A DNA stretch of 64,000 nucleotides from Lactuca virosa (taxonomy: Eukaryota > Streptophyta > Magnoliopsida > Asterales > Asteraceae): NCBI GenBank assembly GCA_928212115.1, contig CAKMRJ010005523.1:108139595-108203594 (forward strand), read 5' to 3'. Made by a program: the position numbers and the translations under genes. Below, in pieces: positions 20,931 through 31,626 of the stretch (positions within the stretch are counted from its first letter, which is position 1; the number at the start of each line of letters is the position of its first letter). The notes beneath the pieces are model-generated. The model was not told the DNA's origin and did no database searches. It saw nothing but the letters and a program-made list of their open reading frames with translations.

Positions 20931-22469
20931 GACCCCTCTGCATTAGAACTGCACCCAAACCCGTGATCGACGCATCACAATAAAACATAAAATCCTCAAC
21001 ACCCTCAGGCAAGGTCAAAATCGGCGCCTCATACAATCTCTGCCTCAGGGTATCAAAAGTTGCCTACTGCTCAGGCCCCCAATGAAAAGTGACAGTCTTC
21101 TTTGTCAATCGAGTCAAAGGAACCGCTATCTTGCATAAATCCTAAATGAACCTCCGATAGTAACCTGCCAGACCAAGGAAAATCTGAATCTCAGATGGAG
21201 ACTTCAGAACCTCCCATCCTGTCACCGCCTTGACCCTGGCCGAATCGACCAGAATACCGTTCTGGTTGACAAGGTGCCCCAAAAACTGCACCTCGTGGAA
21301 CGAGATTTCACACTTGGAGAACTTCGCAAAAAGTCTTTCTCTCCACAACGTCTCCAATACCTCCCTCAAATGCTCCTCATGCAGATCCTGGGTCTTGGAA
21401 TAGACCAAGATGTCATCAATAAATACAATCACAGATCGATCCAACATCGGCCTGCATACGCGGTTCATGAGATCCATGAATGCGGCTGGAGCATTGGTGA
21501 GCCCAAAGGGCAACACCACGAAATCGTAATCATCATAACGAGTATGGAAGTCCATCTTCTGCATATCCTCCTCCCCGACCCTCATTTGATGATAATCCGA
21601 ACGTAGATCGATCTTGGAAAACCAAGATGCACCCTGAAGTTGGTCAAACAAATCATCAATCCTCGGGAGTGGATAATGGTTCTTCACAGTTAGCTTATTC
21701 AGTTCCTGGTAGTTAATACACATCCGATGCGACCCATCCTTCTTCTTCACAAACAGGATCGACACTCCCCATGGCGAACTGCTCGGTCAAATGAACCCCT
21801 TGTCTAACAGATCCTGTAGCCGTGTAGACAACTCCTGCATCTCTGGAGGATCTAACCGATACGGTGCTTTGGCTATCGGAGCCGCACCAGGAACCAAGTC
21901 AATCCTAAACCCCACCTGCCTCTCCGGAAGCACTCCAGGAAATTCCTCCGGGAACACATTCGGGTATTCCCGAACAACCGACACATCATCCACAGTCACC
22001 TTACCCTTCTCCCGGGTATCCATAACATACGCAATATATCTGGAACAACCCTGCTGAAGATAACGTCTGACCCTAGTTGCTGGACATAGAATCGACCCAT
22101 ACTGAGCACTCTCTTCCTGAAACACTAACTCTCCCCTACTTGGGGTCCGAATGCGCACCAGCTGCTTCTCACAATCATTCATTTCCCCATTGGAGCTCAG
22201 CCAATGCATCCCCATAATAACCTTGCTCTCATGCAGGAGAATAGGAACTAAATCAATCAGATACCGCTCACCGAACAACTCCAGGACACAACCCCGATGA
22301 CCCTTAGATACTCGCACAGGTCGATCATCAATAATCTCAATCTCTAATGGACAATTCAACTCCCCTGGAGCATCGAAAAACTTCTTGCTGAGTGCAAGAG
22401 ATACAAAAGATCGGGTAGCCCTCGAATCAAACAATAAAAAGGCAGAGATACTGTTCACAAGGAACGATT
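20931..22469 (-). pseudogene. Gypsy-2 pol: protease, reverse transcriptase, RNase H start
   Basis: Protease shows LLFDSRATRSF, where the catalytic DSG reads DSR. Reverse transcriptase carries [41 protein letters not shown] and [10 protein letters not shown], with YDDYDF in place of the usual YGHYEF. A TGA at 21789-21787 replaces the CGA (Arg) expected in the [11 protein letters not shown] motif. A TAG at about 21144-21142 replaces the CAG (Gln) of YYRRFIQD. Both are C-to-T changes and both leave the downstream frame unshifted. RNase H is present only to about YCDAS...LGAVL. The product is not functional. Confidence 0.9.
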
Positions 22470-22537
22470 CTAAAATAAAACACACAAATATAAGCAGAAA
22501 ATCAACATAAATAAAGAGATAAGGAGAAGATACATAC
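22470..22537 (-). other. Intron-like insert between gag and protease, Gypsy-2 (68 bp)
   Basis: On the minus strand the insert starts GTATGTATC and ends TTTATTTTAG and is T-rich before the 3' site. Removing its 68 bases joins the gag frame ending DVVTG to the protease frame starting SFLVN; without removal the two are out of frame. Same position, ends and length as in Gypsy-1 and Gypsy-3. Confidence 0.75.
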
Positions 22538-22750
22538 CCGTCACCACATCTGGTGCTGCATGAGCCTCCTCGCCTGTCAATTGAAAAGCCTTGCTCCTCA
22601 CAACAGCCACATCCGCCTTGCCCTGGTGGCCATCTGTGATCCTCAAAGTCGTCGGAGCGGGATCTGCAACCGGTCCTGTCGCTGATAGACTCGGACAATC
22701 GGCCTTTTTATGGACCCTATGATTGCAATGGAAGAAAATCAGGCTCGATC
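22538..22750 (-). pseudogene. Gypsy-2 gag C-terminal remnant
   Basis: The frame holds the last zinc-knuckle residues (HCN...HKKADCPS) and the tail ADVAVVRSKAFQLTGEEA, ending DVVTG at the intron-like insert. Everything upstream of the knuckle is deleted. The open frame listed through this part in another phase is a shadow. Confidence 0.78.
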
Positions 22751-23637
22751 CCTGGGTAGTGGCTGTGCAATCCCGACCCTACAAGCTTCCTAGTATCATC
22801 GCAACTTTCCTTGACTCGAGTACGAATCCTCTGCTTTCAGTAGTACGAGCCTATACTACCTTCCAAATCTATACATACTTTCCTCAAGGATCACTTCGAA
22901 TCCTCCAAGTCACTCCCTTATCCATACATACAATTCTCAACAAGACAAGGCTCCCAACACTAAATCTCTTCCTAGGCTTTCCTAGGGCAACCACCACACT
23001 ACTCCCCGCCATCAGCTGCAGAAGGAACTCCCCCTAACACCCTCTAACTAGCTCATGAATACAATTACATATCACTGACACCAGATAATTCTTCGAATGA
23101 AAGGTCTCACACTACAACGGTTGGACTCATACAAGAGCTGCACAATAGAGTTAAAACCTAACCTTCTAAAATTATTTAGTCTCAATAATATGTAACTTAG
23201 CATACTCGCTTACTAGTTAGCTGATGTTAATGGGAACTCCTAAAATCACAAAGCAAGCAACATTTGGGCATCGAGTAATCGGAACAAGCATAACCTAAAC
23301 AAACAATCCTATCACTGACTGATCAATACTAGCATGCAATCTACAAGCTCATACAATAGGCATACACAAACATCTATCCTAGCATTCTATCATGCAAATC
23401 TTGAGCAGATCCTTAGCCCTAAACTAACATGCGATTCACAGATTCACAAATCAAAGCATATCACAAAACATGTATGGGTATTTTGGGAAAACTTACTTGA
23501 GCTCGGTCGATTGCATGCACCACACCCCTTTTCTTTATTAGAAAACTCTTTTATAAATATTTCCTTTTGAAAAATCTACCAAACCCTCAGTTTGAGTTCA
23601 GACACACCCGAGAGTATGACTGAATCCCTCAAACCAA
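22751..23637 (-). other. Gypsy-2 leader between primer site and gag remnant
   Basis: The part at 22770-22870, read on the minus strand, matches the leader of Gypsy-1 at about 28415-28480 (both have actactgaaag and actcg.gtcaagga). The part near 23450-23560 matches 27840-27900. No protein is encoded. Confidence 0.7.
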
Positions 23638-23650
23638 GGCTCTGATACCA
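23638..23650 (-). promoter_or_regulatory. Gypsy-2 primer-binding site (tRNA-Met)
   Basis: Minus strand TGGTATCAGAGCC, three bases from the LTR end. Confidence 0.92.
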
Positions 23651-24507
23651 ACTTGTAACGTCCCAAAATCTAAGACTAAAAATTTCAATTTTAATAATAA
23701 TAAAACCAACATCCAAAATGTTTTCATAAAATCATAACGAAATTAGAGTATGTCAAAATCATCCAAATACATCAGAGTTGAAAAACATGCGGAGCGATAT
23801 GGTGTGTGTGATGCGATCATCCCGAGCTCTTCCCATTCGATCCGAAAGTACCTGAAACAAAACTGAAAACCGTAAGCACGAAGCTTAGTGAGTTCCCCAA
23901 AATACAACATACCATACATATATTCTAGCTCAAGGCTTTGCCGGGTCTATTTCACCCTCGAGTCTATTTCACCCCCGAGTCTATTTCAACTCATGCGTCG
24001 ACCCAAGCCGTACCGGGTCTATTTCACCCTCGGGTCGATTTCACCCCACATACATATAGCAAACAGGCACACATGCATATAACACATACATTAGGAGTCA
24101 CAAAGACTACAATAACATAATATATCCTAGTGTCCTACACTATAGTGAGAAAACTCACCTCGATCCTGTTGATAACGAAATACGCAGGCTGCTGCAACTG
24201 GTAATCACCTCACTATCCAAACAAATAAAACTCTAATTAATAATTAGGTCAATAACCATAATCGGGGTCCCGACTCTTCAACTTAACTCCTAGGGTAAAA
24301 GATTATTTTACACTTCCCTTAATGGGCCCAACTAACATGACCCAAAAACCCAATAATGGCCCAAGGACCAAAAATGGCCCAACTCATAAACCTAATGCCC
24401 GACCATGGACCAAGATACATAAGGCCCAAAATACAGTTAAGGTCCAATGCCCAAAAGAATCCTGAGTCAAAAAAGGGTCCAAAGCGTCGAAAGCTCACTT
24501 CACCGAG

Positions 24508-24608
24508 TACGCTCGACGTACTCCTCGTACGCGTGGCGTACAAATGTTGACTCGAAAAGGGGCAGTTGACCCAGTGCGCGCAACATACTAGGAATTACGC
24601 CCCGCGTA
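24508..24608 (-). promoter_or_regulatory. Palindrome cluster, Gypsy-2 LTR, transcribed side
   Basis: TACGC-N3-GCGTA-like copies start at 24508, 24528, 24575 and 24596: 20 and 21 bp within pairs and 67 bp between pairs. Some CGs have decayed (GACGTA, AACATA). Confidence 0.8.
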
Positions 24609-25246
24609 CCGGCCAAAGTCCTATTTTTCAAATTTTTGTCTTAACCACTTAAGCTCTTAATGTCCAAACATAAGATCTACTTCATTTCGAGGTATTAATA
24701 CACAAAGTTGGCAACTTTCCCACTTTGCATGTCTTAATGGGACCCAAAACCTAATTTTTTCCATTAAGACCCATAATAAGGACTCTAACTCATGCATGGT
24801 CCAATATGATTCATTAAGATAGCATTTTTTTACACAAGGGACACCAGAGAGGTTAAGATATAGCATTCCTAGCTCTCGGAGTGGCTCAAACTCACAAGGA
24901 GGACTCATAAGACCATAATAAGCTAAAAAACAAGCCCTAATCTTAATCTAACACAAAGAGGTATGAATATGAGAACTTTATATCTTCTAGAGCTAGAAAA
25001 TTTGATGAAGATTCTGGATCTACAACCTCAAGTTCAACCAAAGCTTGGTCACCAATCAACACCTTCTTTAATGCTTACAAAACAACACAAAATTACTTCC
25101 AAAGCTCAATAACACACAAGAGGAGGCTAGGGTTTCGTGATATGACTTAAGAGGCAATGGAGGCTGATAAGGTGATGACCTTGAGGTACTTAATGAGTTA
25201 ACATAGGGTGTAAACCCTAATTTTTAGGGTTTTCCCCTGGCTTGAG

Positions 25247-25344
25247 TATGCCCTGTGTACGCATGGGTATGACCAACATACATTCATCCCAAAACGTGCA
25301 TGCAAAGGGAGTACGCCATGCGTACCTTGTGTAAGCCCAACGTA
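25247..25344 (-). promoter_or_regulatory. Palindrome cluster, Gypsy-2 LTR, promoter side
   Basis: Copies start at 25247, 25268, 25312 and 25332: 21 and 20 bp within pairs, 65 bp between pairs. Several show TATGC or TGTA, as CG decay predicts. Confidence 0.78.
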
Positions 25345-25499
25345 CTCTCGGTTAATATTTGATTTTAATAACAAAAATGGATAAATTTTATAATTGGCAA
25401 CTCGGGCATTATAAATTACATAAAGAAGGGATCAAAAGCAGAACATAGAATGAAAATGAATATGTACAGACCTTTCCTACTTCGTGACTAAGAGGGTGT

Positions 25500-25726
25500 C
25501 ACGTTGTGAGCAAAACATACATCGCGATCTGGCCGATCAGGTTCCGTCGCCACATCGTGGCACTTGGGTGTCTACGTCGTGATAAGATTGTCGTTATGAT
25601 CAATCAATTCCCTGTCATCATGATGTGGAAACTAAACATTTTTACGTCATGATCAAAAATCAGTCGCAATTCTCGTTGGTCAAGGTCCCGTCGTCATGAC
25701 GTGACAAATGGATGCTTACGTTGTGA
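25500..25726. promoter_or_regulatory. YACGTCRTGA motif pairs
   Basis: Copies or decayed copies start at about 25500, 25519, 25551, 25573, 25619, 25643, 25695 and 25717. Within-pair spacing is about 19-24 bp. The motif resembles a near-palindrome TCACGACGTGA. Confidence 0.65.
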
Positions 25727-26162
25727 GAGCTGATCAGTTACAAAAAAAATGATAATAGATTTGTAATCCTAATCTGCTCGGTTTGGGTCCTATCCAGACC
25801 TTTATTAGGATGATCTTAACCCCTTAAGACCACTTCTAGGTGGTTAGAATACTTGGGACAAAAATGGGACTAACCAACACACTAAAAACCAAGGATCTTG
25901 CATCATCCAAGGTTTCGTCTTGTGTGTGATTTATAAACAACAAAATGAAGTCATGGAAGGAGTTCTTGCCTTCTATAAATTCTAGAAATGATCTCAAGGA
26001 TGATTTCTAGGAGAGATTCTTCAAAGTTCCACCAAAAAATCCTCCAAGAACACCCGTCAATTAAATTTTCTTTATAACACTTGTTTTCAGGTATTTTCAT
26101 TTATAGCTTAAAAATATAAATTTCTTGCAAAAGTGGTCCTTATGTAGGCATAGGAAGGGGTG
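25503..26162 (-). repeat. LTR fragment of another gypsy family
   Basis: It ends (plus reading) GGGGTGTGATACA, a decayed LTR terminus, so the LTR start faces right and orientation is minus. The inner layout resembles other LTRs here, but the palindromes are of a different type (YACGTCRTGA). Its left boundary with Gypsy-2 is uncertain, and the first motif copy overlaps that boundary. Confidence 0.5.
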
Positions 26163-26259
26163 TGATACACGGGGGTTTAATAACCTACGCAGGGCATACT
26201 AGTCCTATGCAGTGTGTAAGTGTGCAATGTTCAAACCCATAATTTTAGGGGTTTGGCCC

Positions 26260-26267
26260 TATTTAAA
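26260..26267 (+). promoter_or_regulatory. TATA box of Gypsy-1 LTR
   Basis: TATTTAAA lies 45 bp after the last upstream palindrome copy, matching the layout of the solo LTR at 15156. Confidence 0.5.
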
Positions 26268-27292
26268 GGCCTTAACTCCCTTGAGGCATCTCTATACTCG
26301 ACCTACACTCTCCCCAATTATCCAAATAGAAAATCTAATTTCTTGTGAGCTTGTTTTGAACCTTTTTGTGAGTTTTGGTGCATATTGAAGAAGAAGGAAA
26401 TCTACCATAGTGGTGTGGTGTGGCTCAAGCTTGAAGAACCAAAACTTTGATCTCATTTACCAACTTCTGGAGGTATAAAGTTCTCACCTTTATGGATCCA
26501 TAGTTTTGATCTAGGTTAGTTCTTGGTTTGTATGATTATGGTCCCATGGTTTTGGTTTTTGAGAGTAAGAGCTACTCCAGAGCTTAAGATTAGCATTTCT
26601 TGTTGTTTCTGAGGTCCTTATAACATAAAATGGGATCTTGATGGTTATATTTCACCCATGCATGAATGGTTTGCCATTTAAGGATGTGATGAAACTAGAG
26701 TTTGGATTTGGGTTCTCTTTAGCCATGCAAAGGCATAAAGTTGGAGTTTATGATTTAGGATGCACATTAGGGTTAGATACGAGTATTGAGTGTAAAGTCT
26801 TAATGAAATAAGTGCTTAGTTTAAGTATTTGAGCCTGAGGCAGTACACCGTGCGTAATCCAGGCTACGCCCCGTGTAGCCTGTTGGAGGCCTGTTTTTCT
26901 GGGTTAAGGCTCTTGCCCATCGTAGAGTTAGAGTATGTAATGCGTAGGTCAACAAAAGGTTAACCATTGAATTTCTGGAAAGTTTGACATTTAGTCAACT
27001 GTGAGGGGTGGAAGACTTGGAAGGGAAAAATGGTCTTTTATCCAAATAAGGGTTAGCCTTGATATTTTGGACTTGCTAAGTTTGAAAATTACATTAATTG
27101 TTAATTGGGGTTGTTTTGGATATGTCTAGTGTGAGGAGCTTTTGGTAGCAGTAGCTCGAGTGTGAGTTTTATCCGGCTATTGATTGAGGTGAGTCTTCTC
27201 ACTGTACTTGTTGGTCTAAGGCACTAATGTCGTCCCACTAGATTATGTTATGTAGGATGCTAACTGTCTTTGTGACTTTTGAATGTATGATT

Positions 27293-27451
27293 GGGTTGAA
27301 ATACACCCCAGGGTTGCGCCCATTATTGTATGTTCGGGTTGAAATAAACCCCAGGGTTGGGCCTATTATTGCATGTTCGGGTTGAAATATACCCCATGGA
27401 TGGGCCCGTAACTGTATGATGGGTTAGAATATACCCCAGGGATGGGGCCCA
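27293..27451 (+). repeat. About 48-bp tandem repeat in Gypsy-1 LTR, four copies
   Basis: Each unit has the form gggttgaaata-accccagg-tgggcccattattgtatg. The block recurs at about 38760-38912 in the 3' LTR fragment and, inverted, in both Gypsy-3 LTRs. Confidence 0.85.
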
Positions 27452-27716
27452 CTGATTTGTATGGTATGTGGTATTTTGGGGAACTCAATAAGCTTTGTGC
27501 TTATGGTTTTATGTTTATAGTTTCAGTTACTTTCGGTACGAAAGGGAAGAGCCCGACGTGATTGCACAACATCCCCCTTATGATTCTGTATTTATCTGTA
27601 TTTTATTCTGATGATTGTGATACACTGTTTTTGATGGATTTTGGTGACACCGATTGTATGGATTGATGATTTTTAAATTGAAAACTTTTTATCTCTATTT
27701 CTGGAATGTTACAAGT

Positions 27717-27729
27717 TGGTATCAGAGCC
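27717..27729 (+). promoter_or_regulatory. Gypsy-1 primer-binding site (tRNA-Met)
   Basis: TGGTATCAGAGCC, three bases after the LTR end. Confidence 0.92.
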
Positions 27730-28557
27730 TCGGTTTGATAAATTCAGGCACACTTTCTGGTGTGTCCGAAATCAAAATGAGGAAATTGATAATCTTTTCC
27801 AAAGAAAATGAATTTTCTAAAAAGACTTTTTACAAATAAAAGGGGTATGATGCGTGTAGTCAACCAAGCTCAAGTAAGTGCTTCCCAAAACTACCCATAC
27901 CCATGTGTTATGATTTGTATTCCTGATATGTGAATTTCATGCTAGAGTAGGGCTAAGGATACCTTCAGGAATCGTATGTTAGAATTGCCTGATTTGCGTG
28001 ATGCTTTATATCCTTGGAGTTTTGGATGCTATGTGTTACTTGGGATTGATATCGACTCAGTTAATTGCTAAATGTATGCTTTAAAAATGTATACTATTAA
28101 GTTCATATATCCCTTGAATGATTGGTTTAGACTTATTTCCTATTCCCTGTTTGGTTGTGGACTTAGGGTAGAATCATTATTCGACAGTCTATGTTATCCT
28201 ATTTTATGTACAATTTGCATGCATAAGGCAACCAACAGTGTTGGCTGAGATTCTTAGTATTGTAGAGGTGGTCGAGTTGATAATTCCTAGGAGAGCTTAG
28301 GAAATGCCATAGTGGGATATGTATGCTGGTTAGCATAGGGATTGTATGTATGAATTTAATGGGGTGACTTAGCGGATTTGGGATGGTTCTTGAGGAAAGT
28401 ACATATAGGTATGGAAGGTAGTATTGGGCCCATACTACTGAAAGTACAGGATTTGTACTCGCGTCAAGGACGGTCTCGGAGATTCTGAGGGGCCTCTAGA
28501 GTGGAAGTTCCCTTGAGTTTATGTTGATCTTTTGTATATTTATATTTTAGTTTTAGT
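27730..28557 (+). other. Gypsy-1 leader
   Basis: Non-coding stretch between primer site and gag ATG; conserved with the Gypsy-2 and Gypsy-3 leaders. Confidence 0.6.
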
Positions 28558-29724
28558 ATGGTGACCACTCAAGGAGGAGCTTTTGGTTCTGGTTCTGGCT
28601 TTGGTGCCGAACCGATTGATGAGCGGTTGCAGTGAGTTTATCACATCAGATATTACTCGTGGTATCATGGAGGCCACCCCTGTGATTTTCGGTACCATCA
28701 AGGAGGGGATTATGAAGCTTTTGGATGAGAGACTCAGGGGCATTTTGGGCAGAGATCACCGCGGGACAGATAGGAGCACAGATTCTCTCCTTCCGGGAGT
28801 TCAAGGCCCGTGGAGCTCCAGAGTTATTTGGGGTTAAGGACCCCATTGCTAGCTGTCGATGGATTGCTGACATGGAGAATGCTCAGCGAACGAGTTTCTA
28901 CCATGAGGGGGCGAAAGTGGGGTTTGCTTCCTGCCATCTGAGAGACTGATCCTATGATTGGTGGGAAGAGGTCGGTCGCGCATTGGGATCTGCGAATGTG
29001 GTGGCCATGACTTGGGAGGAGTTTTGTTATGAGATTCCAGGAGGAATTTGCACTGACTATTGAGGTGCATCGGATGACGAGGGAGTTTCAGGACCTTATC
29101 CAAACTACTGAGACTATGACAGAGATCACCGCCAAGTTTTGAGAGAGGGCTTTGTTGGTTCCACAGTATGTTGCAAATAAGGAGATGAAGAAAACGAGAT
29201 ACCATAATATGTTGAAGGACGATATCAGAGAGTTTGTGAACTTTTCAGGGTGAAAAACCTTGAATGAAATTATTGCAAGAGCCCAAGAACGGGAGATTGA
29301 GTTGGATATTCGGACGAAGCGCAAGCTGGAGCACGTATAGACAACAGTGGGCCAGGAAAAGAGGCCCAAGAGTTTTGATTCACACACTATAGGTCAACAG
29401 GGTCAGATCCGTTGTAGAAAGTGTGGCAAGTCACACGGTAGGGTATGTCGAGCGACGGGGTCGGGTAGTTTCAGATGTAGACAGATTGGTCATATGAGTA
29501 GGGACTACCCCCTGGGGGTGAACTGATTTGCTTTCGTTGCAATCAGACTAGCCATAAAAAGACTGATTGTTCGAGTCTAACAGTAGGATCAATGTCTGCG
29601 CCTGCACCAACCACCTTGAGGATTGCCAATGTCCGCCAGGGCAAGGCGGATGAACCTGTGTCGTAGAGCAGTGCGTTCTAGTTGACTACCGATGAGGCTC
29701 AAGCGGGACCAGATGTGGCTATCG
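28558..29724 (+). pseudogene. Gypsy-1 gag, broken
   Basis: The ATG at 28558 opens MVTTQGGAFGSGSG and DERLQ, but a TGA follows within 80 bases. Recognisable gag continues in three frames. It includes the SRWIADMENAQR block, MTREFQDL, and two zinc knuckles, the first CRKCGKSHGRVC near 29410-29445 and the last CNQTSHKKTDCS near 29540-29575. The C-terminal piece ends GPDVAIG at the intron-like insert. In an intact copy this would be the capsid and RNA-binding protein. Multiple stops and frameshifts make it non-functional. Confidence 0.82.
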
Positions 29725-29793
29725 GTATGTATCTTTATCATATATTTTATTGCCTTCCTTATTTATTTTGATGTTTTATTTGATCATGTATAG
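29725..29793 (+). other. Intron-like insert between gag and protease, Gypsy-1 (69 bp)
   Basis: It starts GTATGTATC and ends CATGTATAG, is T-rich and contains an in-frame TGA. Excision joins GPDVAI-G to TFLFNG, the junction seen without any insert in Gypsy-4 (ASGTFLVN). Confidence 0.8.
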
Positions 29794-30198
29794 GGACTTT
29801 CTTATTCAATGGTATGACTGCTCATGTTTTGTTTGATTCAGGTGCTACCCGATCTTTTGTATCTCTTGCGCTTAGCAAGAAATTTAATGATGCTCCTGGG
29901 ACATTGGATTATCCATTGGAGGTAGATATTGCTGATGATCGTTCAGTGAGTGCTTCAAGTGTTCATTGAGGGTGTGTTCTGAATATGTTCAGCGAGAGAT
30001 ATTCTATTGATTTGGTTCCGATTCCTCTGCGAGGGTCGAAGGTTATTATAGGGTTGGGTTGGTGGGTCCCAATGGGTCCATGATTGAATATGAGCATCAG
30101 TTAGTGAGAGTTCGAACCCAAAGTGGGGTAGAACTGGTTATTCATGGCGAGGGTGCTCAGCGTGGACCGACCCTCTATTCAGCTGCGACGGCTAGGAG
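29794..30198 (+). pseudogene. Gypsy-1 protease, interrupted
   Basis: The retropepsin motif LFDSGATRSFV is intact at about 29830-29860, with the catalytic DSG preserved. The frame continues through SLALSKKF and PLEVDIADD. It then meets a TGA near 29968 (VH followed by stop where the family has VHRG) and a small frameshift near 30055. It ends where Gypsy-5 begins, within the region that leads to reverse transcriptase. Confidence 0.85.
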
Positions 30199-30894
30199 TG
30201 AAACGTCCCAAAAATAATAAGTAATTTTTTTGTTTTAAATCAACCAAAACCATCAACCATTCATCTCAAAAACCATCAAAGTATGTCAATGTAGAAAATA
30301 GTTATCAGTGTACAATCCAAAATCATATAATGCAGAACATGGGTGGATGTTGTGCCATCATGCCGTGCCCTTCCTCTTCGAACCGGAAGTACCTAAAAAA
30401 CATTTTAAACATAAACCGTAAACACAAAGATTAGTGATGTCCCCCAAAATACCACATACCATACCTGTCCGGTACGGATCTGTCAACAACATGCGATGGG
30501 CCCCACCCAACATATTCATCAGGCCCCGCCTGGAATCGGGCCTCGCCAGATATACATACAAACACAACAATATATGCAAGAGCCACACATACAACTAGCA
30601 TCTTATAAACATAAATCAATGGACCGACATTGGTGCCTTCAATCTGCAAATGTTGTGAGGAGACTCACCTCAATCCGATGATAAACAAGTCACACACTCG
30701 AGTTGCTGCTACAAAGGTTCCTCACACTGGAGATAACCAAAACCAACCCTAATTAATAATTAGGGTAATAACCCATAATCAAAAGTCCAAAACATATTCT
30801 CTTACTAAGGGTAAAAAACCATTTTACCCTTCTAAGGCTAAACCCAACCAAACATGGCCCAAGGCCCAAAATGGCCCAAGAGCATTTCTGAGAG

Positions 30895-31002
30895 TACGCC
30901 ATGCATACTCCTCTCTTACGCCTTGCGTAGTCGGTGTCTTCAGAAAAGATAACGGGTAAAAACCTGTTATGCCTCACGTACATAGAGGTTACTCCCTGCA
31001 TA
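30895..31002 (-). promoter_or_regulatory. Palindrome cluster, Gypsy-5 LTR, transcribed side
   Basis: Two pairs with 22-bp spacing each and 73 bp between pairs. Forms include TACGCCATGCATA and TACGCCTTGCGTA. Confidence 0.78.
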
Positions 31003-31056
31003 AACCTCTGTTGTCCAAAACCTCCTTTTAAGCTCTTAATACCTAAATACTAAACG

Positions 31057-31298
31057 TGTTGGATTAGTGTCTAAGTCCATAACTATTTTGGTATGTACTT
31101 GACCCGATTATGAGCATGGTCCTTTTGGGTTGCCTTCACCATAGCAATATGTAGGATGAATTAAGGAGAGAAAGGTTTAATTATGATTTATTAATATATT
31201 ATAAGAATAATATATTAAAGGAGAAATCATATTGTTTAATTAATATTAGTCAAGAATTAATTAAGAGTTAATTTTGTGACTAAAAGAGATTAATTAAA
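31057..31298 (+). repeat. 5' LTR remnant of gag-only copia
   Basis: Nearly identical to the first 240 bases of the 3' LTR (35234 onward); they part after gattaattaaatt, marking an internal deletion. Confidence 0.9.
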
Positions 31299-31299
31299 T

Positions 31300-31626
31300 T
31301 TGTCTGGCAAATCAAACTCCCAAACTTTAATGGAAATTGAAAATGGTGACATTGGAAATCCAGAAAAGGTAAATTCTGAGATAGTTCCTTGTGCCATTCC
31401 AAAAGAGTCCATCTGCTTCTACTGCCAAGAGAAGGGGCATTGGAGACGAAGCTGCCCTGTTTACCTGAGAGATCTAAGAGATGGGAGAGTCAAGACGTAT
31501 GGCTCTACTTCAGGTAAAATCCAATAACTAACTCTATAAGTTCCTATTCTTTGATTTTCAATACATGATGTGATAAGATTACATTTTGATGTTTTGTAGG
31601 ATCGAAGAAAAGAGAGGAAGCTTAAG
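31300..31626 (+). pseudogene. Gag end with zinc knuckle, in two exon-like parts
   Basis: The first part (to 31513) carries CFYCQEKGHWRRSC, a CX2CX4HX4C knuckle, and ends YGSTS. A gap of 86 bases beginning GTAAAATCC and ending TTTTGTAG follows. Joining across it gives a short basic tail SKKREEA and a TAA at 31624-31626. Unspliced, the frame stops at 31527. The N-terminal two thirds of gag are deleted, so this copy is dead. Copia-3 has the similar knuckle GHWKRSCPKYL but continues into protease instead. Confidence 0.7.
31514..31599 (+). other. Intron-like gap in gag-only copia (86 bp)
   Basis: GT...AG ends, T-rich 3' side (ttttgatgttttgtag). Excision restores a frame of seven residues and a stop. 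Supported by one copy only. Confidence 0.45.

Larger units (their letters stand above)
20931..25502 (-). mobile_element. Gypsy-2, Ty3/gypsy element, gag-deleted and 3'-truncated
   Basis: Minus-strand order is 5' LTR, tRNA-Met primer site, leader, the last piece of gag, an intron-like insert, protease, reverse transcriptase and the start of RNase H. It breaks off inside RNase H at about 20930, so integrase and the 3' LTR are missing. Most of gag is gone: the leader (matching 28400-28500 of Gypsy-1) joins the final zinc-knuckle region near 22760. The order PR-RT-RH and the motifs fit a Tekay/Del-like chromovirus, which is inference. Confidence 0.88.
23654..25502 (-). repeat. Gypsy-2 5' LTR (about 1.85 kb)
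   Basis: In the plus reading it starts TGTAACGTCCC, the complement of the LTR 3' end. The outer end is less sure; I place it at GAGGGTGTCACG, a decayed form of GGGTGTTACA. It contains two palindrome clusters (24508-24608 and 25247-25344). A direct repeat gggtctatttcaccc-type block lies at 23943-24045. No target duplication was confirmed. Confidence 0.7.
26163..27713 (+). repeat. Gypsy-1 5' LTR
   Basis: It ends GGAATGTTACA two bases before the primer site. The left edge is uncertain: it seems to lack the first 100-150 bases compared with related LTRs and starts just before the upstream palindromes (ctacgcagggcata near 26184, ctatgcagtgtgta near 26206). A TATTTAAA box lies at 26260-26267. A four-copy repeat of about 48 bp lies at 27293-27451. 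The second palindrome cluster begins near 26846 (acaccgtgcgta, tacgccccgtgta). Confidence 0.72.
26163..30198 (+). mobile_element. Gypsy-1, 5' half: LTR, gag, protease
   Basis: LTR, tRNA-Met primer site, leader, a broken gag and the protease lie in order on the plus strand. At 30198 the frame stops abruptly in the ATAR part of the protease region where Gypsy-5 starts. The matching 3' LTR fragment is at 38204-39177. The 3' end of that fragment and the end of the LTR here share the closing ATGTTACA, supporting one family. Confidence 0.85.

Noticed and set aside
21274..21606. Plus-strand frame of 110 residues (similar one at 46552-46986)
   Set aside because: Antisense shadows of the reverse transcriptase; they recur only because the underlying domain is conserved.
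24319..24550. Overlapping frames of 64-74 residues on both strands
   Set aside because: They lie in the Gypsy-2 LTR over gggccaa-rich repeats and palindromes; no coding signal.
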